Positions 28,867 through 37,469 of a DNA stretch of 64,000 nucleotides are shown here, piece after piece. The stretch is from Persicobacter psychrovividus. Lineage in GTDB: Bacteria > Bacteroidota > Bacteroidia > Cytophagales > Cyclobacteriaceae. The notes under the pieces are model-generated. The model worked only from the letters and a program-made list of their open reading frames with translations, ran no database searches and was not told where the DNA came from. The stretch lies in contig NZ_AP025296.1 in the NCBI RefSeq assembly GCF_036492425.1, positions 170,977 through 234,976 of the forward strand, read 5' to 3'. Position 1 is the stretch's first letter; every line of letters starts with the position of its first letter. The translations under genes were made by a program, and so were the position numbers.

Positions 28867-29799
28867 TTATAAATTATTTACCTTGATGTTTTTTTCTACA
28901 AATGCTTTAATCGATGCTGCATCCTGAGGCATATTGGAAGGGTACTTATACATATACCAATCTACCGTCCAGGTAGAGGTTTGTTCAGGAGCAACTGTTT
29001 GGTAAGCTCCGTGCTCTTCGAGTTCGATAAAATCTAAGTCAGGGTTGACAAATAGCTCAACTTCGCCTTGCGTTGGTGCCAATCGATCAATCTCCGTATT
29101 TTCAAAACTCTTGACCAATAATATCCCATCATTGAGGTATGCAGCCCAGCCATCCTGACCATCCGCCAAAAGCTTTGTTTTGTCAGTATGCGGAATAGTA
29201 CCACAGCCTTTTTTGATCGGAATGTCAAAACAATCAACCGAAGGATTGATGAGTTTTTCTGTGTTTTTATCCTTTTTGAAATACAATAAACCCGGGAAAG
29301 TGGCAAATTCAGCATCGCCAAAAGCACTTCCGGCAGGGAAAATAACACGTCCCCCTTTTGCCAAGCGGGTGATTTCCCAATGCCCGAAGGTTTTGTTCTC
29401 TTTACCGATATTCTCAGCTTCATAAGTAAAACGGACCTTATGGTCATTGATGATCTCGATGCCTTTGGTGAGCCTCAAGTCACTTGTTTTAAGGGGACTG
29501 CTCGTCATTTTGGCTGAAGTAGCAGACTGTTTGTAGTGGTAGGCACCCTCATCGATTGATTTTGGCGGTGGCCAGTGCCAGTCACGTTGCGGACTTGGCC
29601 ACCAGGTGGAACCGTAATATTCTTCCTGTTCTTTATCAGAAACCAAAAGCGGAATATTATCAAAATATAATTGGTTTAACCTCGCACCAACGTTTGCTTT
29701 CACTTCTATACGGATTTTTCCGTGTTCAATTACTTTATCTTCCACTTTTTTATGATTTGAAAAGGCCAGGAAACTTAATAAAATATATAAATTAATCAT
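28867..29799 (-). CDS. DUF4380-like protein (putative periplasmic sugar-active fold)
   Basis: A 310-residue protein starting with a hydrophobic segment (INLYILLSFLAFS) that is probably a signal sequence. The pattern STWWPSPQRDWHWPPPKSID (44-63) and the overall beta-rich character fit DUF4380, a family with an aldose-1-epimerase-like appearance. It is tightly packed between the lipoprotein gene (1-base gap) and the hydrolase gene (2-base gap). A role in binding or converting a sugar in the periplasm is an inference; no catalytic residues can be named. Confidence 0.65.
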   Translation of the reverse strand: MINLYILLSFLAFSNHKKVEDKVIEHGKIRIEVKANVGARLNQLYFDNIPLLVSDKEQEEYYGSTWWPSPQRDWHWPPPKSIDEGAYHYKQSATSAKMTSSPLKTSDLRLTKGIEIINDHKVRFTYEAENIGKENKTFGHWEITRLAKGGRVIFPAGSAFGDAEFATFPGLLYFKKDKNTEKLINPSVDCFDIPIKKGCGTIPHTDKTKLLADGQDGWAAYLNDGILLVKSFENTEIDRLAPTQGEVELFVNPDLDFIELEEHGAYQTVAPEQTSTWTVDWYMYKYPSNMPQDAASIKAFVEKNIKVNNL

Positions 29800-29800
29800 T

Positions 29801-30889
29801 TTAAATCACTTCAATGGTTACATTATCAACAGCCACCAGATTGTCTGCCATCTTAGGCAATGTTTTTAGTTCAATGAAAAGGTGTTCAGTTCCCGCAGGA
29901 ACGAAATATTCCGAGTAACATCTTTTCGATTTTCCAACAGGGGCAGACAAGCCCATCGGCATCCAGTTTGGGCTTGGATCACCGTAAATTACTTTACCAT
30001 TCTTATTGTCCCCTTCATGCACATCCAATAAAAAGCCATGCCACGAGAAGCCGTTGCCATTAAGCGTAAGGAAGCTGACCTCTGCCGATACACGAATGCG
30101 TTTTCCTGCCAGCGAAGTAGCATCAATCGCCTGTCCGACAGACGCTGTTGCTCCTTCTGTTACCTGCGGAGACAAAACAATCGCTCGGGTTTTATTGCCT
30201 TCGATGTCAAGTTTACGCAGTGAGGAAGCATCGAAAACTGCACCTTCGGTTGTAGATTGCCAATGGGAAATACCCGATTCAAAATCGTTGTTTTTGATCA
30301 AGTTCGTCACCATCGATGGGTTGGGCTTTGTAAAAGATGCCTCCAATTTGTTGGAAGGCGCAGGGCTCAGTTCCAAATTATCAATCCATGCATCGGCACC
30401 ACTTCCGTTATAACAGCTGACCAGCAACTCTCCGGATTTTGGACCAGGGTAAGGGTGGCTGACTTTAAAGGTTACACGGTAAGGGTGCCATTGTCCGTCA
30501 CCTACTAAAGAAACAGCATGATCCTCAGTATGCTTTTTATGCTCTTCATCCTGAAAAACAGGCTTAATCAGTACGTCCACCGGCTTGATGGATTTTGCCA
30601 TAAAGCTGACTGTCCATTCGCCCTTATCGGTGGTCAGGATTTCAAGGTGCTGATATTTTCCGGGCAGTAGGTGCCATGCCTTGTTTCCGTTTTGAGTAAA
30701 ATTATCGGTATCATCCAGTACCACATTCAGCGCACGGCTGAAATTCCCGCCATAAACCGCCTGCTCAAAGTTGCCGGGCCAATATAGATTTGAGTCATTC
30801 GAGCTTTGTTGTTCTACGGTGTTGCAAGCACAAAAAAAACTTGACCCCAATATTATAGCGGTTCCTAAAAAAGTCTTTTTAATTTTCAT
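29801..30889 (-). CDS. Lipoprotein with two carbohydrate-binding-like (CBM4/9-type) modules
   Basis: A 362-residue lipoprotein (lipobox region SSFFCAC, acylation at Cys20 or Cys22). Two jelly-roll-like halves are seen: ~40-175, ending WIDNLEL, and ~195-362, starting LIKNNDFESGISHWQ and ending AVDNVTIEV. 'Nxdfe.g...W' at the start and 'xDNvxl' at the end are the usual signs of CBM4/9-type modules. There is no catalytic module, so it probably binds a glycan or glycoconjugate at the cell surface or in the periplasm. It lies in the same operon as the SDR, NHL, DUF4380 and hydrolase genes. Confidence 0.65.
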   Translation of the reverse strand: MKIKKTFLGTAIILGSSFFCACNTVEQQSSNDSNLYWPGNFEQAVYGGNFSRALNVVLDDTDNFTQNGNKAWHLLPGKYQHLEILTTDKGEWTVSFMAKSIKPVDVLIKPVFQDEEHKKHTEDHAVSLVGDGQWHPYRVTFKVSHPYPGPKSGELLVSCYNGSGADAWIDNLELSPAPSNKLEASFTKPNPSMVTNLIKNNDFESGISHWQSTTEGAVFDASSLRKLDIEGNKTRAIVLSPQVTEGATASVGQAIDATSLAGKRIRVSAEVSFLTLNGNGFSWHGFLLDVHEGDNKNGKVIYGDPSPNWMPMGLSAPVGKSKRCYSEYFVPAGTEHLFIELKTLPKMADNLVAVDNVTIEVI

Positions 30890-30921
30890 GATTTAAAAAA
30901 TAGTGTCAGAAATAGCGTAAG

Positions 30922-30959
30922 CATCTGACTAAAGCATACTTTAGTGCTTCAGTCAGATG
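30922..30959. other. Intra-operon hairpin
   Basis: A 15-bp stem with one mismatch, CATCTGACTAAAGCA (30922-30936) with TGCTTCAGTCAGATG (30945-30959) and an 8-base loop. It lies in the 89-base gap between the NHL gene and the lipoprotein gene, both on the minus strand. No T-run follows on the minus strand, so it is more likely an mRNA-stabilising or processing hairpin than a terminator. Confidence 0.65.
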
Positions 30960-30978
30960 GTATTGATAAGGTTGCAGT

Positions 30979-31926
30979 CTATTCGCTTATCCGGTGCAGC
31001 TTGTAAGGGAAGGTTTTTCCCGACAGCCATTGCGGAACATAGATATTCCCATCATCATCAACAGCCACATCGTGCGGATTCAGAAAGGTCTTATAATCAC
31101 TTTCGATATAAAAATTTTCTTTATCTAAACGGCTTTTTTCCATGTTCATGCCCGGTGCACTGATGACTTGATTTTCTTTGTCCAAAACAACCAACCCACC
31201 GTCGTAAACAAACCAATCCTTCGTTACGATGACCGCAAAATATAGCAGATCTCCCTTGATGACCGGACGACAAATCCAACAGTCAGGTAAATGGATTTTT
31301 TGCTTGATTTCACCAAACATATTACAAACGAAAAATGACTGTTCACCCCTTGAGGTGACGATCAGTCGAGGTTCTTCAAAGCGATCATCCACCGCTATGC
31401 CGTGGGGAGAGTCAAAAACACCCTTGCCACCAAAGACTTGAAGGATTTGACCTTCAGCATTATACTGCGTCACATAGCCTTCGCCATAGCCGTCGGCAAC
31501 GTAGAGGTCGCCGTTGGGCGCAACGGCGGTTTCGGTAGGCTTCCATTGTTCCAGGTTTTGGTAGGTTCCCCAACCGATCGGCGCTTCAAACTCTTGCACA
31601 ATATTTCCTGAAAGATCAGCCTTGATGACCCGGTGGCCCTGTTCGGCATCAGTAACATAAATGAACTCTTGCCCATTTTCTTCGGAAATCGTCAGCCCGT
31701 GGGCGGTTTTCATTCCAAAAGTAAAAGAGCGAGCAATCTGTCCGTCGGGCTCAAAGATGACGATGTTATTTTTGGGCTCGGTATTGACCAGGATAATCTG
31801 TCCTTTTCGGTTAAAAACCATCTCGTGACAATGATGGACATTCAGGCTCGGGTGGTGTTTGTCCGCCCAGTCTTTTTCCACATAATAGGAAAAAGCTCCA
31901 GAAGTAATCACGTTCGACTGCTTCAT
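30979..31926 (-). CDS. NHL-repeat (six-bladed propeller) protein, apparently cytosolic
   Basis: A 315-residue protein with repeated blade motifs: HGLTISEENGQEFIYVTD, TAVAPNGDLYVADG, HGIAVDDRFEEPRLIV and HDVAVDDDGNIYVPQW. These are typical NHL/SGL-type propeller blades, as in lactonases and peptidyl-hydroxyglycine lyases. No signal peptide is visible (MKQSNVITSGAFSYYVEKD), so it should act in the cytoplasm. It is packed against the SDR gene (2-base gap). It could be a lactonase or lyase acting on the same metabolite as the SDR. This is an inference. Confidence 0.75.
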   Translation of the reverse strand: MKQSNVITSGAFSYYVEKDWADKHHPSLNVHHCHEMVFNRKGQIILVNTEPKNNIVIFEPDGQIARSFTFGMKTAHGLTISEENGQEFIYVTDAEQGHRVIKADLSGNIVQEFEAPIGWGTYQNLEQWKPTETAVAPNGDLYVADGYGEGYVTQYNAEGQILQVFGGKGVFDSPHGIAVDDRFEEPRLIVTSRGEQSFFVCNMFGEIKQKIHLPDCWICRPVIKGDLLYFAVIVTKDWFVYDGGLVVLDKENQVISAPGMNMEKSRLDKENFYIESDYKTFLNPHDVAVDDDGNIYVPQWLSGKTFPYKLHRISE

Positions 31927-31928
31927 GA

Positions 31929-32741
31929 TTATACGCCGGAGAAGGACGAGAAACCTCCGTCAATCGGAATGATGGTTCCTGTGATGAAAGAGGATGCTTC
32001 GGCACAAAGGAAATGAATGGCTCCGCACAATTCTTCAGGCTTTCCAAAACGGTTCATCGGTGTTTTTTGCATTACCAATTCCGATCGCTCGGTCAGGCTG
32101 CCGTCTTCATTGATCAAAATTGCCCGATTTTGGTGGGTAACAAAAAATCCCGGTGCTACGGCATTCACGCGGATCTGATCTCCAAATTTGGAGGCCAACT
32201 CCTGGGCCATCCATTTGGTGAAATTATCAACGGCTGCTTTGGCAGCACTGTAGCCCATCACGCGGCTGATTGATTGCACCGTGGCCATGGAGGAGAAATT
32301 GATGATGGAACCTTTGCCATTCTTGGCCATCGCTTCGCCAAATACCAGGGTAGGGTAAACCGTGCCCAAAAAGTTCAGGTCATTGACCATTTTGAAATCC
32401 TGACGATCCATTTTGAAGATGTTCGAGTCAGGGGAAATGTTGGCGCCTTTTCTGTTGCCACCCGCAGCATTGATCAAAATATCTATCTGCCCCACCTGTT
32501 CCAAAATGGCATCTTTTGTTTTCATCAAGTCTGCCTCTTCCAAAACATTACAAACAAAGCCCTGTACTTCACCGAAAGCTTCGAGCTTGCCGATCGCTTC
32601 GGTAAGCAGGATTTCGTTATAATCCAGGATAAAAACTTTTACCCCTTCTTTCAGTAAATAGCCGGCAATTTCCAAGCCCAAAACGCCCGCACCGCCAGAG
32701 ATAACAGCGGTCTTGTTGTCAATATTAAACAGTTGATTCAT
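31929..32741 (-). CDS. Short-chain dehydrogenase/reductase (fructuronate-reductase-like)
   Basis: A 270-residue classical SDR. The cofactor motif GGAGVLG is at 16-22, NAAGG at 91-95, and the catalytic residues are Ser150/Ser151, Tyr164 and Lys168 in GYSAAK. The C-terminal FITGTIIPIDGGF is typical. The insert NRKGANISPD after NAAGG and the overall length resemble SDRs annotated as D-mannonate oxidoreductase/fructuronate reductase in Bacteroidota, but the substrate cannot be fixed from sequence. ATG 32741 is preferred over TTG 32762. It is the first gene of the minus-strand operon. Confidence 0.85.
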   Translation of the reverse strand: MNQLFNIDNKTAVISGGAGVLGLEIAGYLLKEGVKVFILDYNEILLTEAIGKLEAFGEVQGFVCNVLEEADLMKTKDAILEQVGQIDILINAAGGNRKGANISPDSNIFKMDRQDFKMVNDLNFLGTVYPTLVFGEAMAKNGKGSIINFSSMATVQSISRVMGYSAAKAAVDNFTKWMAQELASKFGDQIRVNAVAPGFFVTHQNRAILINEDGSLTERSELVMQKTPMNRFGKPEELCGAIHFLCAEASSFITGTIIPIDGGFSSFSGV

Positions 32742-33483
32742 GAGATTTTCTTTTTTGATCAATGTTCAAATCCACAGATTAAAAAAGGGTTATAATTCCG
32801 CCTTTTTGTAGGACAAATCTACATTTTTGATTTTAGGCCATCTTACTGTCAATTGTAAAATAGGTCCTTTATTTTGTCTGAAGTGTGATATGGGTCTTGA
32901 TTAGCCTATTCACACCTTCCGTTTCACTATCGTAGAGGCGTTTCAAAACTCGAAATTTTCATTTTATCGCAAGAGATTATTTTGTGAGCTGTATGGAGGT
33001 ACCTATGTGTGTATCCAAACCCCACAAAATTTATGATGATTCGAGCAGACGCGCAGGTCAGCCAGTAATATCATTAATTTAAGGATTTTGAGGGACACAG
33101 GTCTAAATTTGAAATGCTCGTAGAGGCGTTATTCTTAACGAATCACGTAACAATTTGAATAAATCTAAGAGGAAGCCTATAAAATCACCATAGAATTAGA
33201 CGTTAAAAATAACGTCTCTACAGGATAATGCGCTTAATTTAATGACATTGGGTCAGCCCATACAGTGACCCAATAAAATTTCGTGGAACAAGATCAATTT
33301 ATGGTTATACAACAACCTCATACCGATAGATGCAAAAAAATTAAACCACTTAGTTATGAACCATGATTGGTTCACAGATGACATGGATTTACACAGATTA
33401 TTTTGAGAAGACCTATTAAATATATTGAGCAAAATAAAAATCATGATAATCAAGAAAATCATGGTCTCTAAGCCTGCGCACTG
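32742..33483. other. Long intergenic region with small inverted repeats
   Basis: About 740 bases without a supportable gene. It should hold the promoter of the SDR operon and contains a ~100-bp inverted-repeat element (33120-33221), a second palindrome, TTGGGTCA/TGACCCAA (33248-33273), and a further solo copy of the TAGAGGCG end sequence near 32934. A 69-codon minus-strand frame at 33253-33462 has no protein character. Confidence 0.5.
33120..33221. repeat. Small inverted-repeat element (MITE-like)
   Basis: A 21-bp left end, GTAGAGGCGTTATTCTTAACG (33120-33140), is the reverse complement, with 2 mismatches, of the right end at 33201-33221 (CGTTAAAAATAACGTCTCTA and a final C). The right arm is itself palindromic (AGACGTTA/TAACGTCT). 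The 60-base interior has no gene. The structure suggests a non-autonomous mobile or REP-like element. Confidence 0.65.
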
Positions 33484-34365
33484 TTATGTATTGCTTAAAG
33501 CCGCTGGGGCATAATTTTTTTGAAAAGCCTGACGGAACTCCAGTGGGCTTAGGCCTTTTATCTTCTTAAAAACCCGATTGAAATAGCTCAAATTCTGAAA
33601 TCCTACTTCATAGCAAATACTGCTGATGGATTGTTGGCCGTATTGCAGCATTTCGCAGGCCACTGCAATGCGTGATTCATTAATAAAAGAAGAGAAAGTG
33701 AAGCCTGTATTTTTTTTAAAGAAGTGTGCAAAAGCGGAGGCCGACATACAAAGGTGGTCGGCGACATCATTGAGGCAGATGTCGTTTTTGAAGTTTTCGT
33801 GAATGTATCGGTAGGCGGATTTTATGCGTTGTTCGTTACGTTCATTGCCACCAACGAAGGAAGCGGTGGACAACTGCCGATAGTGATCTGCATCGGCCAG
33901 GGTGTGGAGCATTTGCAGGAAAGCAAGGTAGCCCTCCATGGTATCAGTTGATTTCATTTTTTGCAATAGAACCAAGATTTGATCAACAATAATTTTATCA
34001 AAAGCGATACCTTTTTGACTATCCTCTAATAGTTTTTTGATTTTTTGGCCTGCCGGCTGTTCCAGTATTTGGGTAAGGCCTTGTTCTGTAAAATGAACAA
34101 CAGTCAGTAATATTTTTTCATGTTTACTATTGATATATACCTCATCATTTTGCCACTGATGTGGGAGGTTTGGGCCAATTAAAGCGAGGTCATTTTCATG
34201 AAAAGGATCAATAGAATTGCCTATAAGGCGGGTTCCGTAGCTGTTCTGTGTGAAGGTAAGTTCGTAGGCATCATGCTGATGCAGGGGGTAATCGACATAT
34301 GGAATCTCAAAATAACGGATCATATAGGCCTGATGTTCTGCGAAAGGTACCTTGTCAAAAATCAT
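33484..34365 (-). CDS. AraC-family regulator with cupin-type sensor domain
   Basis: A 293-residue regulator. The N-terminal cupin (FEIPYVDYPLHQHDAYELTF and ENDLALIGPNLPHQW) is the usual small-molecule sensor of sugar-responsive AraC proteins. The C-terminal helix-turn-helix pair is at ~185-280 (ICLNDVADHLCMSASAFAHFF, ISSICYEVGFQNLSYFNRVFKK). It lies between two divergent operons, 118 bases from the PhyH gene, and probably controls the PhyH-glycyl radical enzyme operon and perhaps the SDR operon. Confidence 0.92.
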   Translation of the reverse strand: MIFDKVPFAEHQAYMIRYFEIPYVDYPLHQHDAYELTFTQNSYGTRLIGNSIDPFHENDLALIGPNLPHQWQNDEVYINSKHEKILLTVVHFTEQGLTQILEQPAGQKIKKLLEDSQKGIAFDKIIVDQILVLLQKMKSTDTMEGYLAFLQMLHTLADADHYRQLSTASFVGGNERNEQRIKSAYRYIHENFKNDICLNDVADHLCMSASAFAHFFKKNTGFTFSSFINESRIAVACEMLQYGQQSISSICYEVGFQNLSYFNRVFKKIKGLSPLEFRQAFQKNYAPAALSNT

Positions 34366-34483
34366 AATATACGCAAAAGTAAAAAATTCAATATAGTATC
34401 ATAAATATAGCGATTCTGTGGGAGACCTGAAGGGCTTTTATGCTCAATTTTGAATCATCAAACAAAATAAACCAATAGACCTC

Positions 34484-35239
34484 ATGGAACAATTACTGAC
34501 CAACCTATCAACAGTAGAAGTAAAGAATTATCAGGACAACGGTTATGTATTGCATAATCGCCCATTATTTTCTGCGGAGGAGTTTGACCGCTTACACGGA
34601 ATTATGGAAGAGCATTTGGCTGATCGTGGCAACAAACGCCCCGATGAGTTGGATACCCCACATTTTCACGACCCGCGCCTGTTGGAATTTCTATTGTCTG
34701 ATACCGTCCTTGATAAAGTGGAACAATTGATCGGCCCAAATATTGGCTTGTGGTCAAGTCATTTTATCTGTAAAGAACCAAAAACGGGACGCCGTACGCC
34801 GTGGCACGAAGATTCTGCTTATTGGGAAGGCCGATTCGATAATTTTGATGGTATCGTAACGGTATGGCTCGCACTCGATCGTTCCTTTCAGGGCAATGGT
34901 TGTATGGGCGTAATTCCCGGGACACACGCGAATGGCTTTTCAGAATATGAAAAAGTGGATAATACAACGAATGTGTTTGAAGAAGAAATTCCGCTATCAG
35001 AGCAGGAACTTGAAAAGGTCGTTTGGTTCGAATTAGGACAAAACGAATGCTCGTTCCACGACAGTCGAATTATACATGGTGCCAATCCAAATACCTCGGA
35101 GTACAGACGTTGCGGTTACACCATGCGCTATTTTAGCTTGGATTTAGCTTATAATCATGATCACCCAAAAGCGGAGGGTCATAAAATGTGGCATTGTAGA
35201 GGCGAAAACAAAGGAAACAATCCACTGATATACAAATAA
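34484..35239 (+). CDS. PhyH-family Fe(II)/2-oxoglutarate-dependent dioxygenase
   Basis: A 251-residue cytosolic oxygenase of the phytanoyl-CoA dioxygenase family. The iron ligands fit HxD...H: His108 and Asp110 in TPWHEDSAYWEG, and His198 in RIIHGAN, with Arg208/Arg209 nearby for 2-oxoglutarate. VWLALDRSFQGNGCMGVIPGTH is the typical core strand pair. Such enzymes hydroxylate small organic substrates using O2. The glycyl radical enzyme follows only 12 bases later, although glycyl radical enzymes are destroyed by O2. Both may act on one compound under different oxygen supply. The substrate is unknown. Confidence 0.9.
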   Translation: MEQLLTNLSTVEVKNYQDNGYVLHNRPLFSAEEFDRLHGIMEEHLADRGNKRPDELDTPHFHDPRLLEFLLSDTVLDKVEQLIGPNIGLWSSHFICKEPKTGRRTPWHEDSAYWEGRFDNFDGIVTVWLALDRSFQGNGCMGVIPGTHANGFSEYEKVDNTTNVFEEEIPLSEQELEKVVWFELGQNECSFHDSRIIHGANPNTSEYRRCGYTMRYFSLDLAYNHDHPKAEGHKMWHCRGENKGNNPLIYK

Positions 35240-35251
35240 TTTTTTAGAGAG

Positions 35252-37465
35252 ATGATGAAGAATGCAAAGGAAAAATTAAGCCTGATGGAAGCGATGACCG
35301 AACGTCATCAGGCTTTGTTCAATACCGATAGATACCAGTTAGAAATTGAATATTTGAAGCTTCAGTTTCCGGCGATTTTTCTGGACCCTGAGGCTGAGGA
35401 TCTGATATGGGGACGGGTGAAACTGTTGCCGATAGGATTTTTCCCACAGGAGGGTGGGCTTGGCTACCATTGTATGGAAGAAATGTGGGAGGAGTTTGAA
35501 CAGGAGCATGACCTTGATTTTGAGGACCTGAAGCGCATTGCGCAATTAAAGGCTTACTGGAAAGACAAAACCACTACCTATAATACCCGTCAGGCTTACC
35601 CTGCGGATGTTGCCGAGGTGTTGCCATCAGACAACTGGTTTCATGAGTCGGGTGTTGGTTTTCCTTTGTACCGTATGGGGGGCGCTCAGCAAAACTATGA
35701 TGCACTGACAAGCAAGGGGCTTTCTGGATTGAAAGATGAGGTGCTCGACCGGATGAACGAATATGCAGGAGATCCGGAGAAGGTTGCCTTTTTGAAGGGA
35801 ATGCTTTCGATGTTGAATGTGGTGTCGGAAACGGCGGAAAAGTATGCCGATCACATTGACCGACTGAATCACCCTGCGGGGGAAAAGATCAGTGCTGCCT
35901 TGCGAAGCATTGCCCACCAAAAACCACAGTCTTTTTACGAGGGGATTCAGTTGGTGCAGCTTTGGAGCATGATGTCCGGGGCTTTCAACTACTCTCGCAT
36001 GGACATCTATCTTGGAGATTTGCTGGCAGCAGATTTGGACAATGGCGTTATCTCGGAGCAGGAAGCGATCAGCTATATTGAAAGTCTTTGGCGCCTGATT
36101 ATCTTCCGCAATACCATTTTTGATGGGCGGGTAATCATTGGCGGACGTGGTCGCCGTAACCCGGAAAATGCTGACCGTTTTGCTAAATTGGCGATTCAGG
36201 CTTCAAGAAATGTGGCAGGTGTTTTGCCGCAATTGACGCTACGATTTGATGTAGGGCAAGATCCGACTTTGTATGAGGATGCGCTGGAGGCCATCGGCGA
36301 GGGCTGTTCGTTCCCGATGTTGTACAATGACCAGGTGAACATCCCCGCCGTCTCAAAAGCTTTCGGGGTTTCGATGGAAGAAGCCGAACATTATTTGCCT
36401 TATGGGTGCGGTGAATATGTATTGAACCATCGCAGTTTCGGTACGCCAAATGGGGTGATTAATTTGGCCAAAGCGGTGGAAGTCTGTCTGTATGGCGGTT
36501 ATGATTTGCGCCTGAAAAATATCATGGGCGTGGAGTGCAAAACGCTGGCCGAAGTAGAAACATTCGAAGAGTTTGAGCAAAACTACAAGGCGGTTGTTGA
36601 ACGGTATGTTACCGCATTGGCGAAGCAGCAGAAAATAGAGTATGATGTGGTCGGGCAGGAAGCAGGATTTTTGATGTACTCCGCTTTGTTCGATGATTGT
36701 ATTGGTCGTGCGAAGCCGATTTTTGCCGGCGGGCTTCGTCATTTGGGCGGAACGATCGAAACCTATGGCAATACCAATGCGGCCGACAGCCTTTTGGCGA
36801 TCAAACAACTGGTATTTGAGCAGAAAAAATTCACGGGTAAGCAGGTGATGGAGTTGATGGCATCGAACTATGAGCAGAATCCCTCGGCGCAAAAAGCCTT
36901 TTTGAATGTTCCTAAATATGGAAATGACATCGAGGAAGCCGATGAAATGCTGATCAATGTGCACAACCATGTCTGTAACTTTGTTCGTGAGCAAGGACCA
37001 AAAGTAGGCCTGGATTCCTATTTGGTGGTAAATATTAACAACCACGCCAATACCATCTTGGGGCGTCATACCGGAGCGACACCCGATGGTAGAAAGGATG
37101 GAGAACATATGGCCAATGCCAATAATCCGCAAAGTGGGCAAGATAAAAACGGCATCACGGCGGTTTTGAATTCCTTGATCAAGCCAGCGATTGATATTCA
37201 TGCGGGCTCGGTACAAAATATGAAGTTCTCCAAGGAGATGTTTAATGAGCGTCGTTTGGTGACCAAAGCACTGTTGAATACCTATTTCGAAAATGGCGGA
37301 TCGCAGGCAATGATTTCTGTCTTGGGTAAGGAAGATTTGCAGGGAGCGATCGAACGCCCACAGGATTACCCGAACCTGATTGTGCGTGTGGGCGGATTCA
37401 GTTCAAGGTTCATTGACCTGGCGCCTGACGTTCAGCAGGAGATCCTTCACCGTACTTTGTATTGA
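35252..37465 (+). CDS. Glycyl radical enzyme (pyruvate formate-lyase-like, substrate unknown)
   Basis: A 737-residue enzyme with the PFL-like domain (~1-600) and a C-terminal glycyl radical domain. The radical loop reads RVGGFSSRF with the radical site at Gly715. The cysteine loop is YGCGEY with Cys386 and Glu388; known dehydratase-type members have GCVE, so this one keeps the Cys and Glu but has Gly between them. DGRVIIGGRGRRNPE and HTGATPDGRKDGEHMANANNP are conserved family segments. Its activase is encoded 4 bases downstream. It belongs among the dehydratase/lyase-like subfamilies rather than pyruvate formate-lyase itself, but the reaction cannot be named. The second ATG at 35255 is an equally good start. 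Confidence 0.92.
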   Translation: MMKNAKEKLSLMEAMTERHQALFNTDRYQLEIEYLKLQFPAIFLDPEAEDLIWGRVKLLPIGFFPQEGGLGYHCMEEMWEEFEQEHDLDFEDLKRIAQLKAYWKDKTTTYNTRQAYPADVAEVLPSDNWFHESGVGFPLYRMGGAQQNYDALTSKGLSGLKDEVLDRMNEYAGDPEKVAFLKGMLSMLNVVSETAEKYADHIDRLNHPAGEKISAALRSIAHQKPQSFYEGIQLVQLWSMMSGAFNYSRMDIYLGDLLAADLDNGVISEQEAISYIESLWRLIIFRNTIFDGRVIIGGRGRRNPENADRFAKLAIQASRNVAGVLPQLTLRFDVGQDPTLYEDALEAIGEGCSFPMLYNDQVNIPAVSKAFGVSMEEAEHYLPYGCGEYVLNHRSFGTPNGVINLAKAVEVCLYGGYDLRLKNIMGVECKTLAEVETFEEFEQNYKAVVERYVTALAKQQKIEYDVVGQEAGFLMYSALFDDCIGRAKPIFAGGLRHLGGTIETYGNTNAADSLLAIKQLVFEQKKFTGKQVMELMASNYEQNPSAQKAFLNVPKYGNDIEEADEMLINVHNHVCNFVREQGPKVGLDSYLVVNINNHANTILGRHTGATPDGRKDGEHMANANNPQSGQDKNGITAVLNSLIKPAIDIHAGSVQNMKFSKEMFNERRLVTKALLNTYFENGGSQAMISVLGKEDLQGAIERPQDYPNLIVRVGGFSSRFIDLAPDVQQEILHRTLY

Positions 37466-37469
37466 TAAA

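Noticed and set aside
33253..33462. 69-codon minus-strand frame after the AraC gene
   Set aside because: Low-complexity AT-rich sequence; no recognisable pattern.
36353..37216. 287-codon frame opposite the glycyl radical enzyme
   Set aside because: It lies entirely inside a clear GRE gene with intact motifs. The composition (many His, Arg, Ile) is that of an antisense shadow.
37380..37469. Longer N-terminus of the glycyl radical enzyme activase
   Set aside because: It would overlap the end of the GRE gene by 86 bases and adds residues that no activase needs. ATG 37470 gives the family start.
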